Origin: a bacterium | GTDB lineage: Bacteria; T1Sed10-126 | Reading direction: 5' to 3' | Assembly (NCBI GenBank): GCA_003557545.1 | Contig: PWOD01000128.1 | Coordinates: 1 to 17,878 of the forward strand | Length of the DNA: 17,878 nucleotides | In this document: piece after piece, positions 6,033-13,744 of the stretch | How positions within the stretch are numbered: the first letter of the stretch is position 1 | Layout of the letters: the number at the start of each line of letters is the position of its first letter | The notes under the pieces: generated by a model | Seen by the model: the letters and a program-made list of their open reading frames with translations, nothing else | Told to the model about the DNA's origin: nothing | The model's database searches: none | Made by a program: the position numbers and the translations under genes

Positions 6033-7289
6033 TTGCTTGTTGCAATTAAGACATTTGGTTGCCTGGTTAATAAGTCTGAGGAAGAAAAATTAAAAAGCCG
6101 GTTGATCGAGCAGGGTTTTGGGCTGACCTGGGACTGTAACAGGGCCGATATCTGTATTATTAATAGCTGCTGCATAACAACCAGCGCTGCCGCCAAAATC
6201 CGCAAAGAAATTCGTCGTGTCAGGCGGGATAACCCGACCGTGGAGTTGATCTTTACAGGGTGCTATGCAAAATTATTGAAGAATAAAGCTGCCGGGGTAG
6301 TTCACCAGGCAGACAAAATTATTTTTAACACAGATAAAACAGGGGTTGTTGAATATCTGAGTGCAAAATATTCAGCTTCAGCAGATTTGCACAAAAAAAG
6401 TTTCGACCGGCAGTTTAACACAAGGAAGTTTTTAAAAATCCAGGATGGTTGCCGGGAGTTTTGTGCTTATTGTATAGTCCCCTACGTCAGGACAAAGCTC
6501 TGGAGTCGTCCGGTGGAGGATATTCTGGAGCAGATTGATCGGTGGACTGCAGAAGAGTATAAGGAGATAGTCCTGACAGGGATTCACCTGGGAAATTATG
6601 GAAAGGAACAGAGTTCGGGGATAAATTTTCTGGAGTTACTTAAACGGATTGAACAAGCCTCTCCAAATTGCCGGATCAGGTTGAGTTCTGTTGAACCGCA
6701 GGATGTGACGGAGGAGTTGATTGAGCTGATTGCAACAAGTCAGACATTTTGTAATCAGATTTATTTGACAGTACAGAGTGGTTCAAACCGGGTTTTGGAG
6801 CGAATGGGGAGGGATTATAGAGGTGAAGATTTACTGCGGATCAAACAGAATTGTCAGAAATTTTCTCAAGAGATTTTTTTAAACGCTGATTTAATGGTTG
6901 GGTTTCCCGGGGAACGGGAGAATGATTTTGAACAGACTATGGAGATTGCTAAGAGTCTACAACTGGCCCGGGCTCATATTTTTCGATACAGTGATAGGCC
7001 GGGGACAGTGGCAAGTAGTTTAGATGACAGGGTAGAGGATAGGGTGAGCAAACAACGCAGCCGGCGGTTACACAAGTTATTAGAGCTGTTAGCCCAGCGC
7101 CAGGCTCTTAAACTGATTGGTCGGGAAGTGGAGATTATCGCGGAATATCAGGACGATTCAGGTTGTTGGTTTGGATACAGTGAACAATATCTGCCGGCCC
7201 GGTTGCCTGGTACGGCGCGACGTGGCGAGCTAATCAGAGGAACTGTTGAAGCTGTTGAACAGCAGCAGTTACTGGTGAGGAGGAATTGA
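6033..7289 (+). CDS. mtaB: tRNA (t6A37) methylthiotransferase MtaB, 418 aa
   Basis: A radical-SAM enzyme of the MiaB/RimO/MtaB family, which adds a methylthio group to N6-threonylcarbamoyladenosine at position 37 of ANN-decoding tRNAs. The N-terminal domain has the three cluster cysteines Cys10 (TFGC), Cys46 (NSC) and Cys77 (TGCYAK). The radical-SAM triad CxxxCxxC is Cys140, Cys144, Cys147. The sequence VLTGIHLGNYG near 180-190 is typical of the MtaB branch rather than MiaB or RimO. The C-terminal 60 residues look like a TRAM RNA-binding domain. The start is a TTG at 6033 with GGAG at 6021-6024; no better start precedes the conserved first strand. It heads the operon and overlaps the next gene by 4 nt. 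A TsaC-family gene further along may act on the same tRNA base. Confidence 0.9.
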   Translation: MLVAIKTFGCLVNKSEEEKLKSRLIEQGFGLTWDCNRADICIINSCCITTSAAAKIRKEIRRVRRDNPTVELIFTGCYAKLLKNKAAGVVHQADKIIFNTDKTGVVEYLSAKYSASADLHKKSFDRQFNTRKFLKIQDGCREFCAYCIVPYVRTKLWSRPVEDILEQIDRWTAEEYKEIVLTGIHLGNYGKEQSSGINFLELLKRIEQASPNCRIRLSSVEPQDVTEELIELIATSQTFCNQIYLTVQSGSNRVLERMGRDYRGEDLLRIKQNCQKFSQEIFLNADLMVGFPGERENDFEQTMEIAKSLQLARAHIFRYSDRPGTVASSLDDRVEDRVSKQRSRRLHKLLELLAQRQALKLIGREVEIIAEYQDDSGCWFGYSEQYLPARLPGTARRGELIRGTVEAVEQQQLLVRRN

Positions 7290-8662
7290 TTATTAATTAC
7301 CGGATAAAACTATTCTGGGGAGTGTTAGTAGTTATAGTGCTGGGGCTGGTGGTTTCGGGGGGACAGCTGTCTGCCGCCGATACGGAGCCGGAGCTAGTGG
7401 ATGTTGAACCGGAATTCTATGGTTATCCTCTGAAAATTTTTCGGGTGCTGGAAGCACAGCATCCATATCCAGAGTCAACCGGACTATTTGTCACGGAAGT
7501 GGATCCGGAATCTCCAGCGGGGCTGGCCCGCCTGGAACCGGAGCAAATAATCAAGAAAATTGATGGAGTAAAGATAAACCAGATGGATCAGGTGTTTGAA
7601 ATAGTTAATCGTAATCCGGGAGAAAAATTAAAATTTGAAGGGTATCGATTACGACCGAGTTATATTAAACGGCGCCGTGAGGACCCGTTTTTTGATTTTC
7701 GTGGTAGTGAACCCTATAGAAGGTTTGAATATGAAATAAGCTATCCCAGGAAATATGTGCCAGAACCTCAACCTGTGATAGTTCATCCGGAAGGGCAGCT
7801 GTATCATAAAACAGGGTTTGGTCACTCTCCAGACACGTCAACTGGAAAAGTTATAGAAAGTAGTGAAAAGGCCAGAGAGATGGGATATAGGCCCTGTCCT
7901 TTCTGCTTTCCCGGAGAAGCTGATAATGATCAGCAGGTAACAGAGCTGCTGGATGATCAGATACCTATCAGCTCCGGGGTGGCCGCGGAGTTGCAGGATG
8001 AGTTTGGAGTCGTTGAGGAACTTGATCCAGAGCTGGAGCGTTTAATCTCTGAGATTTTTCCGCAGCGTCTGAGATCGGAACTGGACCCGCAGATTGTTTT
8101 TCTTGATACGAATATATTTTATGGGTTTGGTTTACCTACCGGTGAGATTGTTATCTCCCGAGGGTTATGGGAATTTTTAGAATTTGAAAAACCACGAGCT
8201 TTTTTGTTGGTGACATTGCTGGGCCATCTGGATTTGCAACACTGGCCGGGATTGCCCGGAGAAGAGTATTTGTTCAGTACCATCAGGCGATGGCTAGATC
8301 GCTTAACCAGACAGATAAGTGGATTGGACCTGGGCCATCTGGAGCGGTTTGAACAGATGTTACCCGCTTATATACGGGCCAGCTACCGGGGAATAATGGA
8401 ACATGGGTACAGCGTGGAAGAGGAAAGAAGAGCCTACTTTATGGGTTTGGTATATTTACATCGGGCCGACCTGGATATGGAAGCCGTAGAATCTTATCTT
8501 GTAAAAGCCAGGGATATTCATAAGTTTCCCCAGGAGGGTCGCTTGAGTTATCGATTACAGCGGCCGTTTCCCAGCAATATAGAGAAGGAACTTAGTTATT
8601 GGAAAGATCTTATACCTGATCAGTTCGGGCGGGATAGTGAAAGCCATCCCGGACTCTGGTAG
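7286..8662 (+). CDS. exported PDZ protein with M48-like domain lacking HExxH, 458 aa
   Basis: An N-terminal hydrophobic segment (about 8-30) acts as signal peptide or anchor. A PDZ-like domain follows (about 55-125, with GLFVTEVDPESPAG at 66-79). Next is a small cysteine/histidine module: His174, His180 and, after a Gly-Tyr-Arg-Pro motif, Cys204 and Cys207, like short zinc-binding modules that end in GYRPCxxC. Residues 240-440 match the layout of an M48 zinc metallopeptidase (Asn-x-Phe-x-x-x-x-Leu-Pro-x-Gly-x-Ile-x-x-x-x-Gly-Leu near 276-294, then the helix that should carry HExxH). The zinc site is gone: GHLDLQH (313-319) replaces HExxH, and the later EAD-type ligand motif is RRAY (381-384). 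Translation starts at TTG 7286 beside a strong GAGGAGG, overlapping the mtaB stop. It is probably a non-catalytic envelope protein. Confidence 0.75.
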   Translation: MIINYRIKLFWGVLVVIVLGLVVSGGQLSAADTEPELVDVEPEFYGYPLKIFRVLEAQHPYPESTGLFVTEVDPESPAGLARLEPEQIIKKIDGVKINQMDQVFEIVNRNPGEKLKFEGYRLRPSYIKRRREDPFFDFRGSEPYRRFEYEISYPRKYVPEPQPVIVHPEGQLYHKTGFGHSPDTSTGKVIESSEKAREMGYRPCPFCFPGEADNDQQVTELLDDQIPISSGVAAELQDEFGVVEELDPELERLISEIFPQRLRSELDPQIVFLDTNIFYGFGLPTGEIVISRGLWEFLEFEKPRAFLLVTLLGHLDLQHWPGLPGEEYLFSTIRRWLDRLTRQISGLDLGHLERFEQMLPAYIRASYRGIMEHGYSVEEERRAYFMGLVYLHRADLDMEAVESYLVKARDIHKFPQEGRLSYRLQRPFPSNIEKELSYWKDLIPDQFGRDSESHPGLW

Positions 8663-8670
8663 GATAAAAG

Positions 8671-9717
8671 ATGAAGATAGCGGTTGTCGGGGAGAGTTTG
8701 GTCTCAGCCCTTCTGGCTCTCTATTTGAGCCAAAAAGCAGATTTAACATATTTTTCCTGCGGATCAAAATTTAATCGGCCACTAATACGCTTTCCACTGG
8801 TTGAGCAGTTTTCCCGTGAGGTTTTTTTAGAAGCAGAATCCGGACTGGAGTTGAGGACTGTCGGAGGACAGTTGGAAAAACTAATTGGTGGTCTGGCAGG
8901 TTGTCTTCAAATTGATCTCAGGGATAGTTCGGGTCTGTTGATTATGGGCCAGAAAGATAGCGTTAAGCCGGGAGATTTTCAGATGGATTTCAATGGTCTG
9001 GAAACAGAGCTATTAAAGGGGAAAAAACTTCGAAAACAGCAACCTTTTCTGGCAAATTTTATTCAGCGCGGGATCCGGTTAAGATCATTTGAAAAAATTG
9101 TTATTAATCGGCTTGATAAAAGATTGAAAAACAATTTACAGTTTTGCCCCGAGGGAAGACCGTTTTTGCCAGGCTCTAATCATGATTCTACCGGGGTGAT
9201 GGTTTCCCATCCCAATCTACCCTGTGGATCAGGGGAGTTTGACAGGTTTATTGGTCTGGGCGTTGGGGGGGCGGATTTGTTGAGTAGAAAGATGGTCGAC
9301 AGCGAATGGGATCTGGAACGTCAACCGTACATGGAGTTAAGGGTTCGGCAAACTAAAATATATGGCCCGGTTTTAACTGACCGGCTAACTATTTATCCGG
9401 ATGGCGAAGGATTTATCAGGATTGTTCATAATTCCCCTCTGTCAGGCCGAAGCCGGCAGGTTATGAGTTCTGAACTGTTGGAGATGTTGCATGGTTCCTA
9501 TGAACTTTTCCCGGGATTTTATGAGGAGGAATTTGTCGAAAGTAAGGTTAAATTGCGAGTCATTTGCAATAAAACCTGGCGTCCCGAAATTTCTGGAACG
9601 AGGAAACTTTTATTGATCAGTGACGGTGCAGCTTCAGAGTTGTATTTTTTGAACGATATTTTTCAGCAGATTGAGGAGGTATTATTCGGCAGTGATAGAA
9701 TTGAAATTAAACGGTGA
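8671..9717 (+). CDS. DAO/ThiO-like protein with degenerate FAD site, 348 aa
   Basis: The overall plan resembles FAD-dependent D-amino-acid-oxidase-fold proteins such as glycine oxidase ThiO. There is an N-terminal beta-alpha-beta start (KIAVVGESLVSALLALYLSQ, residues 2-21) and a C-terminal section whose Tyr-Pro-Asp-Gly-Glu-Gly strand and Pro-Gly-Phe helix correspond to the DAO substrate-domain pattern. The dinucleotide signature GxGxxG is not present (Gly-Glu-Ser-Leu-Val-Ser instead), and the usual C-terminal Gly-His-x-x-x-Gly FAD contact is missing. FAD binding is therefore doubtful. The gene sits directly before thiS and overlaps it by 26 nt, the place where thiO often lies, so a link to thiazole synthesis is inferred from position. 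An unrelated Rossmann-like protein is an alternative. Confidence 0.55.
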   Translation: MKIAVVGESLVSALLALYLSQKADLTYFSCGSKFNRPLIRFPLVEQFSREVFLEAESGLELRTVGGQLEKLIGGLAGCLQIDLRDSSGLLIMGQKDSVKPGDFQMDFNGLETELLKGKKLRKQQPFLANFIQRGIRLRSFEKIVINRLDKRLKNNLQFCPEGRPFLPGSNHDSTGVMVSHPNLPCGSGEFDRFIGLGVGGADLLSRKMVDSEWDLERQPYMELRVRQTKIYGPVLTDRLTIYPDGEGFIRIVHNSPLSGRSRQVMSSELLEMLHGSYELFPGFYEEEFVESKVKLRVICNKTWRPEISGTRKLLLISDGAASELYFLNDIFQQIEEVLFGSDRIEIKR

Positions 9718-9895
9718 AAGCAAACAGTATCAAGATGAGATAAGCTTACAGCAGTTAGTTGAGCAAGAGATTGGCGGCGGTGCTCATCTGGCTGTGGCGG
9801 TTGATGGTAGAGTGGTTCCCCGGGATAGCTGGGAAAAGCTGATTTTACAGGGGGCTGAAGAGATAGAGATAGTTCAGCCCATACAGGGAGGTTGA
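9692..9895 (+). CDS. thiS: sulfur carrier protein ThiS, 67 aa
   Basis: A ubiquitin-fold sulfur carrier for thiazole synthesis in thiamine biosynthesis. It begins Met-Ile-Glu-Leu-Lys-Leu-Asn-Gly as usual, has the typical VAVDGRVVPRDSWE segment, and ends in Gly-Gly, the residue pair that is adenylated and then thiocarboxylated. I chose the GTG at 9692 because it gives the normal length and N-terminus; the longer form from TTG 9671 would translate the SD itself (GAGGAGG, 9673-9679). Spacing from that SD to the GTG is somewhat long at 12 nt. It overlaps the DAO-like gene and lies 7 nt before thiG. No thiF, thiH or thiC is present in the window. Confidence 0.92.
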   Translation: MIELKLNGESKQYQDEISLQQLVEQEIGGGAHLAVAVDGRVVPRDSWEKLILQGAEEIEIVQPIQGG

Positions 9896-9902
9896 ATTAA
9901 AC

Positions 9903-10691
9903 ATGGAGCAAGTTGCTGGAGATGTTTTTGAAATTGCCGGAGAAACGTTTGGTAGCCGGTTACTGGTGGGAACCGGGGGACATACAAATCTAAAAAAACT
10001 GGAGGACTCGATACGGATTTCTGGAACAGAAATTGTCACAGTAGGTTTACGCCGCGTTGCTTCTACCGGTGGCCCGGCCGGTGGGGTTATGGAACTGTTA
10101 GCAAAGCTTAATGTTAAGCTTTTGCCGAATACAGCCGGTTGTTATACAGCCGAGGAGGCGGTTTTAACCGCTAAAATGGGGCGGGAATCGTTGGATACAA
10201 ACTGGGTAAAATTGGAAATTATTGGAGATGATGAAACACTCTATCCAGATACCGAACAGCTGGTTGCTGCGGCGGAAGAACTTGTAAACGAGGGATTTGT
10301 TGTTTTGCCATATAGTAGCGATGATCCGATTGTTGCAAAAAAACTGGTTGAGGTTGGTTGTGCAGCTGTGATGCCGTTGGCTTCACCGATCGGTTCCGGT
10401 CGGGGGATTAGCAATCCGGATAATTTGCGGATTATTCGTGAAGCTGTTGAAGTTCCCCTGATAGTTGATGCGGGAATAGGCTCGGCGAGTGATGCCGCAC
10501 TGGCAATGGAGCTGGGAGCTGATGGGGTTTTGCTCAGTAGCGCTATAGCTCGAGCCGAACAGCCGGTGTTGATGGCCGAGGCAATGCGTGATGCGGTCGC
10601 TGCTGGTAGAAACAGTTATCGTGCAGGGAGAATCCCAAAGAAACTTTATGCCAAACCAACGACAGTAATGCAGGGTCGAATACGTCGGTAA
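9903..10691 (+). CDS. thiG: thiazole synthase ThiG, 262 aa
   Basis: A cytoplasmic TIM-barrel enzyme that builds the thiazole phosphate ring from 1-deoxy-D-xylulose 5-phosphate, dehydroglycine and ThiS thiocarboxylate. The Schiff-base lysine is present as Lys103 in NWVKLEIIGD. Other conserved segments are the Leu-Pro-Asn-Thr-Ala-Gly-Cys strand (74-80), VLPYSSDDP, the phosphate-binding Ser-Pro-Ile-Gly-Ser-Gly-x-Gly-Ile loop and VDAGIGSASDAALAMELGAD. The length is normal and the N-terminus intact. The gene follows thiS by 7 nt, a standard thiS-thiG pair. All visible catalytic features are conserved, in contrast to the proteins flanking the pair. Confidence 0.96.
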   Translation: MEQVAGDVFEIAGETFGSRLLVGTGGHTNLKKLEDSIRISGTEIVTVGLRRVASTGGPAGGVMELLAKLNVKLLPNTAGCYTAEEAVLTAKMGRESLDTNWVKLEIIGDDETLYPDTEQLVAAAEELVNEGFVVLPYSSDDPIVAKKLVEVGCAAVMPLASPIGSGRGISNPDNLRIIREAVEVPLIVDAGIGSASDAALAMELGADGVLLSSAIARAEQPVLMAEAMRDAVAAGRNSYRAGRIPKKLYAKPTTVMQGRIRR

Positions 10692-10707
10692 TATTAGTGG
10701 GGATTGA

Positions 10708-11757
10708 GTGATTAAATCTATGTTGGTTAATTTTAAAATTCCTGATTTCATTGTCGTTGCTGCTGCCCGCCAGCAGCAGTCGGAGTCGAAAGCTGTTGCT
10801 GTGGTGCAAAACAATCGAGTTGTAGCGGTGAATGACAGAGCTCGTAGGCTGGGTCTGGAAATCGGAGAACTACCGGGAGAAGCCGATGACGGTATGGAAC
10901 TTCACCAGGTGGAGTTTGAGCTGAATGAGATTATCAAAAGAGATCGGGAACTGTTGCAGAATATTCACAAATTAAGTCCACTGGTGGAGCGGTTGAAGTT
11001 CGGTGAATACTTGATTGAACTAGTGGGTGATAGCTGTTTCGATTCCTGGTTTGAGTTGATTAAAAACGATTATCCGACCGCGACGGCCGGGATAGCAGCG
11101 AGTGGGTGGCTGGCTCATCTGATCTGCCGCTGCCAATCGCCGGGAATGATGGAGAAGGTTGACCGGGAAAACTATCGGGAGGCTCTCTGTGAAATACCGG
11201 TTAGCCAGTTGTGGGGCTTAGGCTCCGGAGTAGGGGGCCGCTTACAACAGGAGGGACTCTCTCGTCTGGGTGATTTTTTTGCTCTTCCCAAAGCCCGCCG
11301 CGAGGAACTGCTCGGGTCAGACAGTCAGCTCCTTGAGTTGATTTTACAGGGCCGAGATCCCAGGCCGTTAAATTGTTTTTCTAAACCTCGGGAGTTGAGC
11401 ACAAAACTGTCGTTAAAATCAATTGACGGTAACTTTGAAAAAGTTTTTGAAACTGTTGCTGCCAGATTAAAGAAAATTGTTGTTCGGCTGGAAGCTACCT
11501 CCAGCAGGGTTTATAGAATGAGGATTAAGCTTTGGGCAAAAGGACAAGTCGAGCAGACGAAAGCGGTGATTTTTCCCCGACCGGTAGCTAAAATTGAAGA
11601 GTTGAGATCCGGGTTGGAAGGTGTATGGAAAACCTTGAGCGCTGAAGCCGGTTATGAAGCGGTTGAACTATTAATGGATGGTGTTATAAGTGATCTGGAA
11701 AATTATCATAAATTTCAGCAGAGCAGTATTGAACAATTGGAGATTGTTGACAACTAA
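10708..11757 (+). CDS. degenerate Y-family DNA polymerase-like protein, 349 aa
   Basis: The architecture follows DinB/ImuB proteins. There is a palm/fingers region (about 1-160) with Lys-Ala-Val-Ala-Val and Ala-Arg-x-Leu-Gly matching the usual KPVAV and ARxxGV, a helix-hairpin-helix thumb (about 162-203, GLGSGVGGRLQQEGLSRLGD) and a little-finger-like domain (about 225-330). The catalytic acids are gone: the first motif (usually DxDAFF) reads Val-Asn-Phe-Lys-Ile-Pro-Asp-Phe, and the SxDEAxLD motif reads Lys-Phe-Gly-Glu-Tyr-Leu-Ile-Glu. Polymerase activity is therefore unlikely, as in ImuB. Neither imuA/dnaE2 nor lexA-like sites are seen nearby. A C-terminal Gln-Leu-Glu-Ile could be a weak beta-clamp motif. 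The start is GTG 10708 or ATG 10720. Its place in a thiamine/RNA-modification operon is unexplained. Confidence 0.7.
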   Translation: MIKSMLVNFKIPDFIVVAAARQQQSESKAVAVVQNNRVVAVNDRARRLGLEIGELPGEADDGMELHQVEFELNEIIKRDRELLQNIHKLSPLVERLKFGEYLIELVGDSCFDSWFELIKNDYPTATAGIAASGWLAHLICRCQSPGMMEKVDRENYREALCEIPVSQLWGLGSGVGGRLQQEGLSRLGDFFALPKARREELLGSDSQLLELILQGRDPRPLNCFSKPRELSTKLSLKSIDGNFEKVFETVAARLKKIVVRLEATSSRVYRMRIKLWAKGQVEQTKAVIFPRPVAKIEELRSGLEGVWKTLSAEAGYEAVELLMDGVISDLENYHKFQQSSIEQLEIVDN

Positions 11758-12859
11758 AAGCAGTTTTTTACTGCTGTTCGGTATCTTTTTCCTGGGATTG
11801 GGCAGCAGTGCAGTTGAGGCTGAGACAGCGTTGTTTAATATTTATAGCGATACAGAGTATGAGCAGATCGAACAGCAAGTCACAGGTGAACTGACCGGGT
11901 TAAAAGAGTTTGATGAAAAACGCCTGTTACGACTTTATAAAACAGCCGATTCGAGAGGAGAGTCGGAGGCTGCAAGAAACTATCTGCTGGCACTGCTTGA
12001 TCGTGATCTACAGGAGTTTGAGTGGTTAAATCCAGTCACTGTTCATCGGATTGCCGGACTGTTCTTTTATCAGTATGAGGATTATTTGCGTGCCTACCAG
12101 GCATTTAGAAAATCAGCTGAATTGTCCAAAACAGAGTTGGAGAAAGAAAATTTAAAAGGCTGGAGCCGCCGTTCATTAGATAATTTCAACCGCCGCTTAG
12201 AGAGTGATCCCGAGGGAACGGTTAAACAGCTGTTTGTTCCGTTAAAAGCCTCTCTGGAACAGGGCAAAACAGCTTTTGTTCTGGAGAAAATAACACAGCA
12301 TCAGGAGAAGTTTGACGGCGTTTTTGAGTTTGACCGGTTGGTTGGGGTGGTTAGGTATCATCAGGCTTTTGAAAGCTGGTTGGACAGGGTGATTGAGGCG
12401 GATAACAGTACTGGCCGAGAAGTTTTGAACGAGCTTCTGGAGGAGGGTTGGAACTATTATTCTCAACCGGACTATCAAAGGCTGGCCGGGGAGGCGCAGG
12501 GGCGAGTATTTTATTTACTTGGCTCGAAGCGATTTGTTGCTGGTGAACAGCAGGAGGCTTTTAATGATTGGTTGAGAGCTCAAGCGTTTTCTGAGAACGA
12601 GCGACCGGAAATTATTCAAAAACAGGCGAATTTTTTTTATTTACAGGGTGACTATCAGCGAACCCGGGAAAAACTGGCCCGACTCGCTGCTACCTACCCT
12701 GAGTTTGATATAGCCCCGGGGCTCATCTGGTTCACACATTTTCGTGCCAATCAGACAGTGATAGTCCTGGTTCTGCTGCTGATTGGATTGTTCGGTATTA
12801 GCGCTTTTTTTCTCAGGGCATTTCAGCAAAACAAAGTGGAAGAATCATCTGATGAGTAA
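11747..12859 (+). CDS. exported TPR-like protein with C-terminal membrane segment, about 370 aa
   Basis: I recognise no named family. From the preferred TTG start at 11747 the protein opens with a signal peptide (hydrophobic run Phe-Leu-Leu-Leu-Phe-Gly-Ile-Phe-Phe-Leu, cleavage near Ala-Val-Glu-Ala). The body is helical and charged, with tandem helix pairs and aromatic/Ala spacing like tetratricopeptide repeats (for example Tyr-Arg-Ala-Tyr-Gln-Ala-Phe and Tyr-Leu-Gln-Gly-Asp-Tyr-Gln-Arg). Near the C-terminus is one strong transmembrane segment (about 20 residues, Val/Leu/Ile-rich), then a short charged tail. It should therefore be anchored in the inner membrane with its helical domain outside. 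GGAG (11739-11742) lies 4 nt before this TTG; an ATG at 11690 would give a longer overlap with the polymerase-like gene. It may act as an envelope scaffold, perhaps with the PDZ protein. Confidence 0.7.
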   Translation: MTTKSSFLLLFGIFFLGLGSSAVEAETALFNIYSDTEYEQIEQQVTGELTGLKEFDEKRLLRLYKTADSRGESEAARNYLLALLDRDLQEFEWLNPVTVHRIAGLFFYQYEDYLRAYQAFRKSAELSKTELEKENLKGWSRRSLDNFNRRLESDPEGTVKQLFVPLKASLEQGKTAFVLEKITQHQEKFDGVFEFDRLVGVVRYHQAFESWLDRVIEADNSTGREVLNELLEEGWNYYSQPDYQRLAGEAQGRVFYLLGSKRFVAGEQQEAFNDWLRAQAFSENERPEIIQKQANFFYLQGDYQRTREKLARLAATYPEFDIAPGLIWFTHFRANQTVIVLVLLLIGLFGISAFFLRAFQQNKVEESSDE

Positions 12860-12907
12860 ACGGGTGGAAAATTAAAATTAGCCGAAACGTAGGAGGTTAA
12901 GTGCAGA

Positions 12908-13738
12908 ATGTTATATGTTGTTGCTACACCTCTTGGGAATAGTCAGGATATAACTTTGAGAGCACTGGAGCTGCTCCGTGAGGCTGATGAATGGGTGGTG
13001 GAAGATACTCGAAGAACAGCTAAATTACGGGAGATGTTTAACCTGCCCCACAAACCATTGATTAGTTATTATGATGAGGTTGAAGAGTTTAAAACGGAGC
13101 AACTGATAGAAAAGCTTAAGCAGGGTTTAACCCTGGCTCTCGTAAGTGATTCGGGAACTCCGGTTGTTTCTGATCCTGGATATAATCTTATTAAAACAGC
13201 CCACGAAGAGGGGATTAAGGTGCTTCCCGTACCGGGGCCAACTGCACCGGTGGCTGCTTTGAGTGTCAGTGGATTTCCCTCTGATAAATTTATTTTTTGT
13301 GGTTTTTTACCCAAAAAAAAGAAGGCTAGAAGGGATAGTTTGTTGGAAATAAAATATTTTTCCGGGACAGCAATTTTTTTTGAAAGTCCCCGGCGGATTA
13401 TTGATAGTTTGAAATTGCTGCTGAATCTTCTGGGCAATAGAATGGTATTTGTCTGTGCGGAAATGACTAAACGGTTTGAACGCTATTATCGTGGTCCTGC
13501 ACGTGAGGTGATAGAACAGCTGTCGGATGATAAAATCAAAGGTGAATTTACTGTACTTGTGCATCCGGCCGAAATAGAGTCTATCGAACCGGAAAAATAT
13601 TTGAGAGAATTACTGGAGCGTGGTTTGAAACTATCCGATGCCGCTCGAATTGCCGGTAAATTCTCTGATAGATCACGCAGTGAGCTTTATAAGCTTGGAC
13701 TTGAGATTCAGTCGCAAAGCGGTTTAGAAGAGGAGTAG
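12908..13738 (+). CDS. rsmI: 16S rRNA 2'-O-ribose C1402 methyltransferase RsmI, 276 aa
   Basis: A tetrapyrrole-methylase-fold enzyme that methylates the ribose of C1402 in 16S rRNA at the decoding centre. Family motifs in order are Tyr-Val-Val-Ala-Thr-Pro-Leu-Gly-Asn at the N-terminus, Glu-Asp-Thr-Arg-Arg-Thr (32-37), Ile-Ser-Tyr-Tyr, LVSDSGTPVVSDPGY (78-92, usually with Ala-Gly-Thr-Pro), PVPGPTAPVAALSVSG and the CGFLPKKK segment. The length is normal. The ATG at 12908 has AGGAGGT at 12891-12897, 10 nt upstream, one of the strongest SDs in the window. It begins the translation-related half of the operon and is followed 6 nt later by the TsaC-like gene. Confidence 0.95.
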   Translation: MLYVVATPLGNSQDITLRALELLREADEWVVEDTRRTAKLREMFNLPHKPLISYYDEVEEFKTEQLIEKLKQGLTLALVSDSGTPVVSDPGYNLIKTAHEEGIKVLPVPGPTAPVAALSVSGFPSDKFIFCGFLPKKKKARRDSLLEIKYFSGTAIFFESPRRIIDSLKLLLNLLGNRMVFVCAEMTKRFERYYRGPAREVIEQLSDDKIKGEFTVLVHPAEIESIEPEKYLRELLERGLKLSDAARIAGKFSDRSRSELYKLGLEIQSQSGLEEE

Positions 13739-13744
13739 GAGTTG

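Noticed and set aside
10383-10814. A 143-residue minus-strand open frame opposite thiG and the polymerase-like gene
   Set aside because: It is antisense to well-conserved ThiG, has no SD or family features, and is a shadow of the coding strand.
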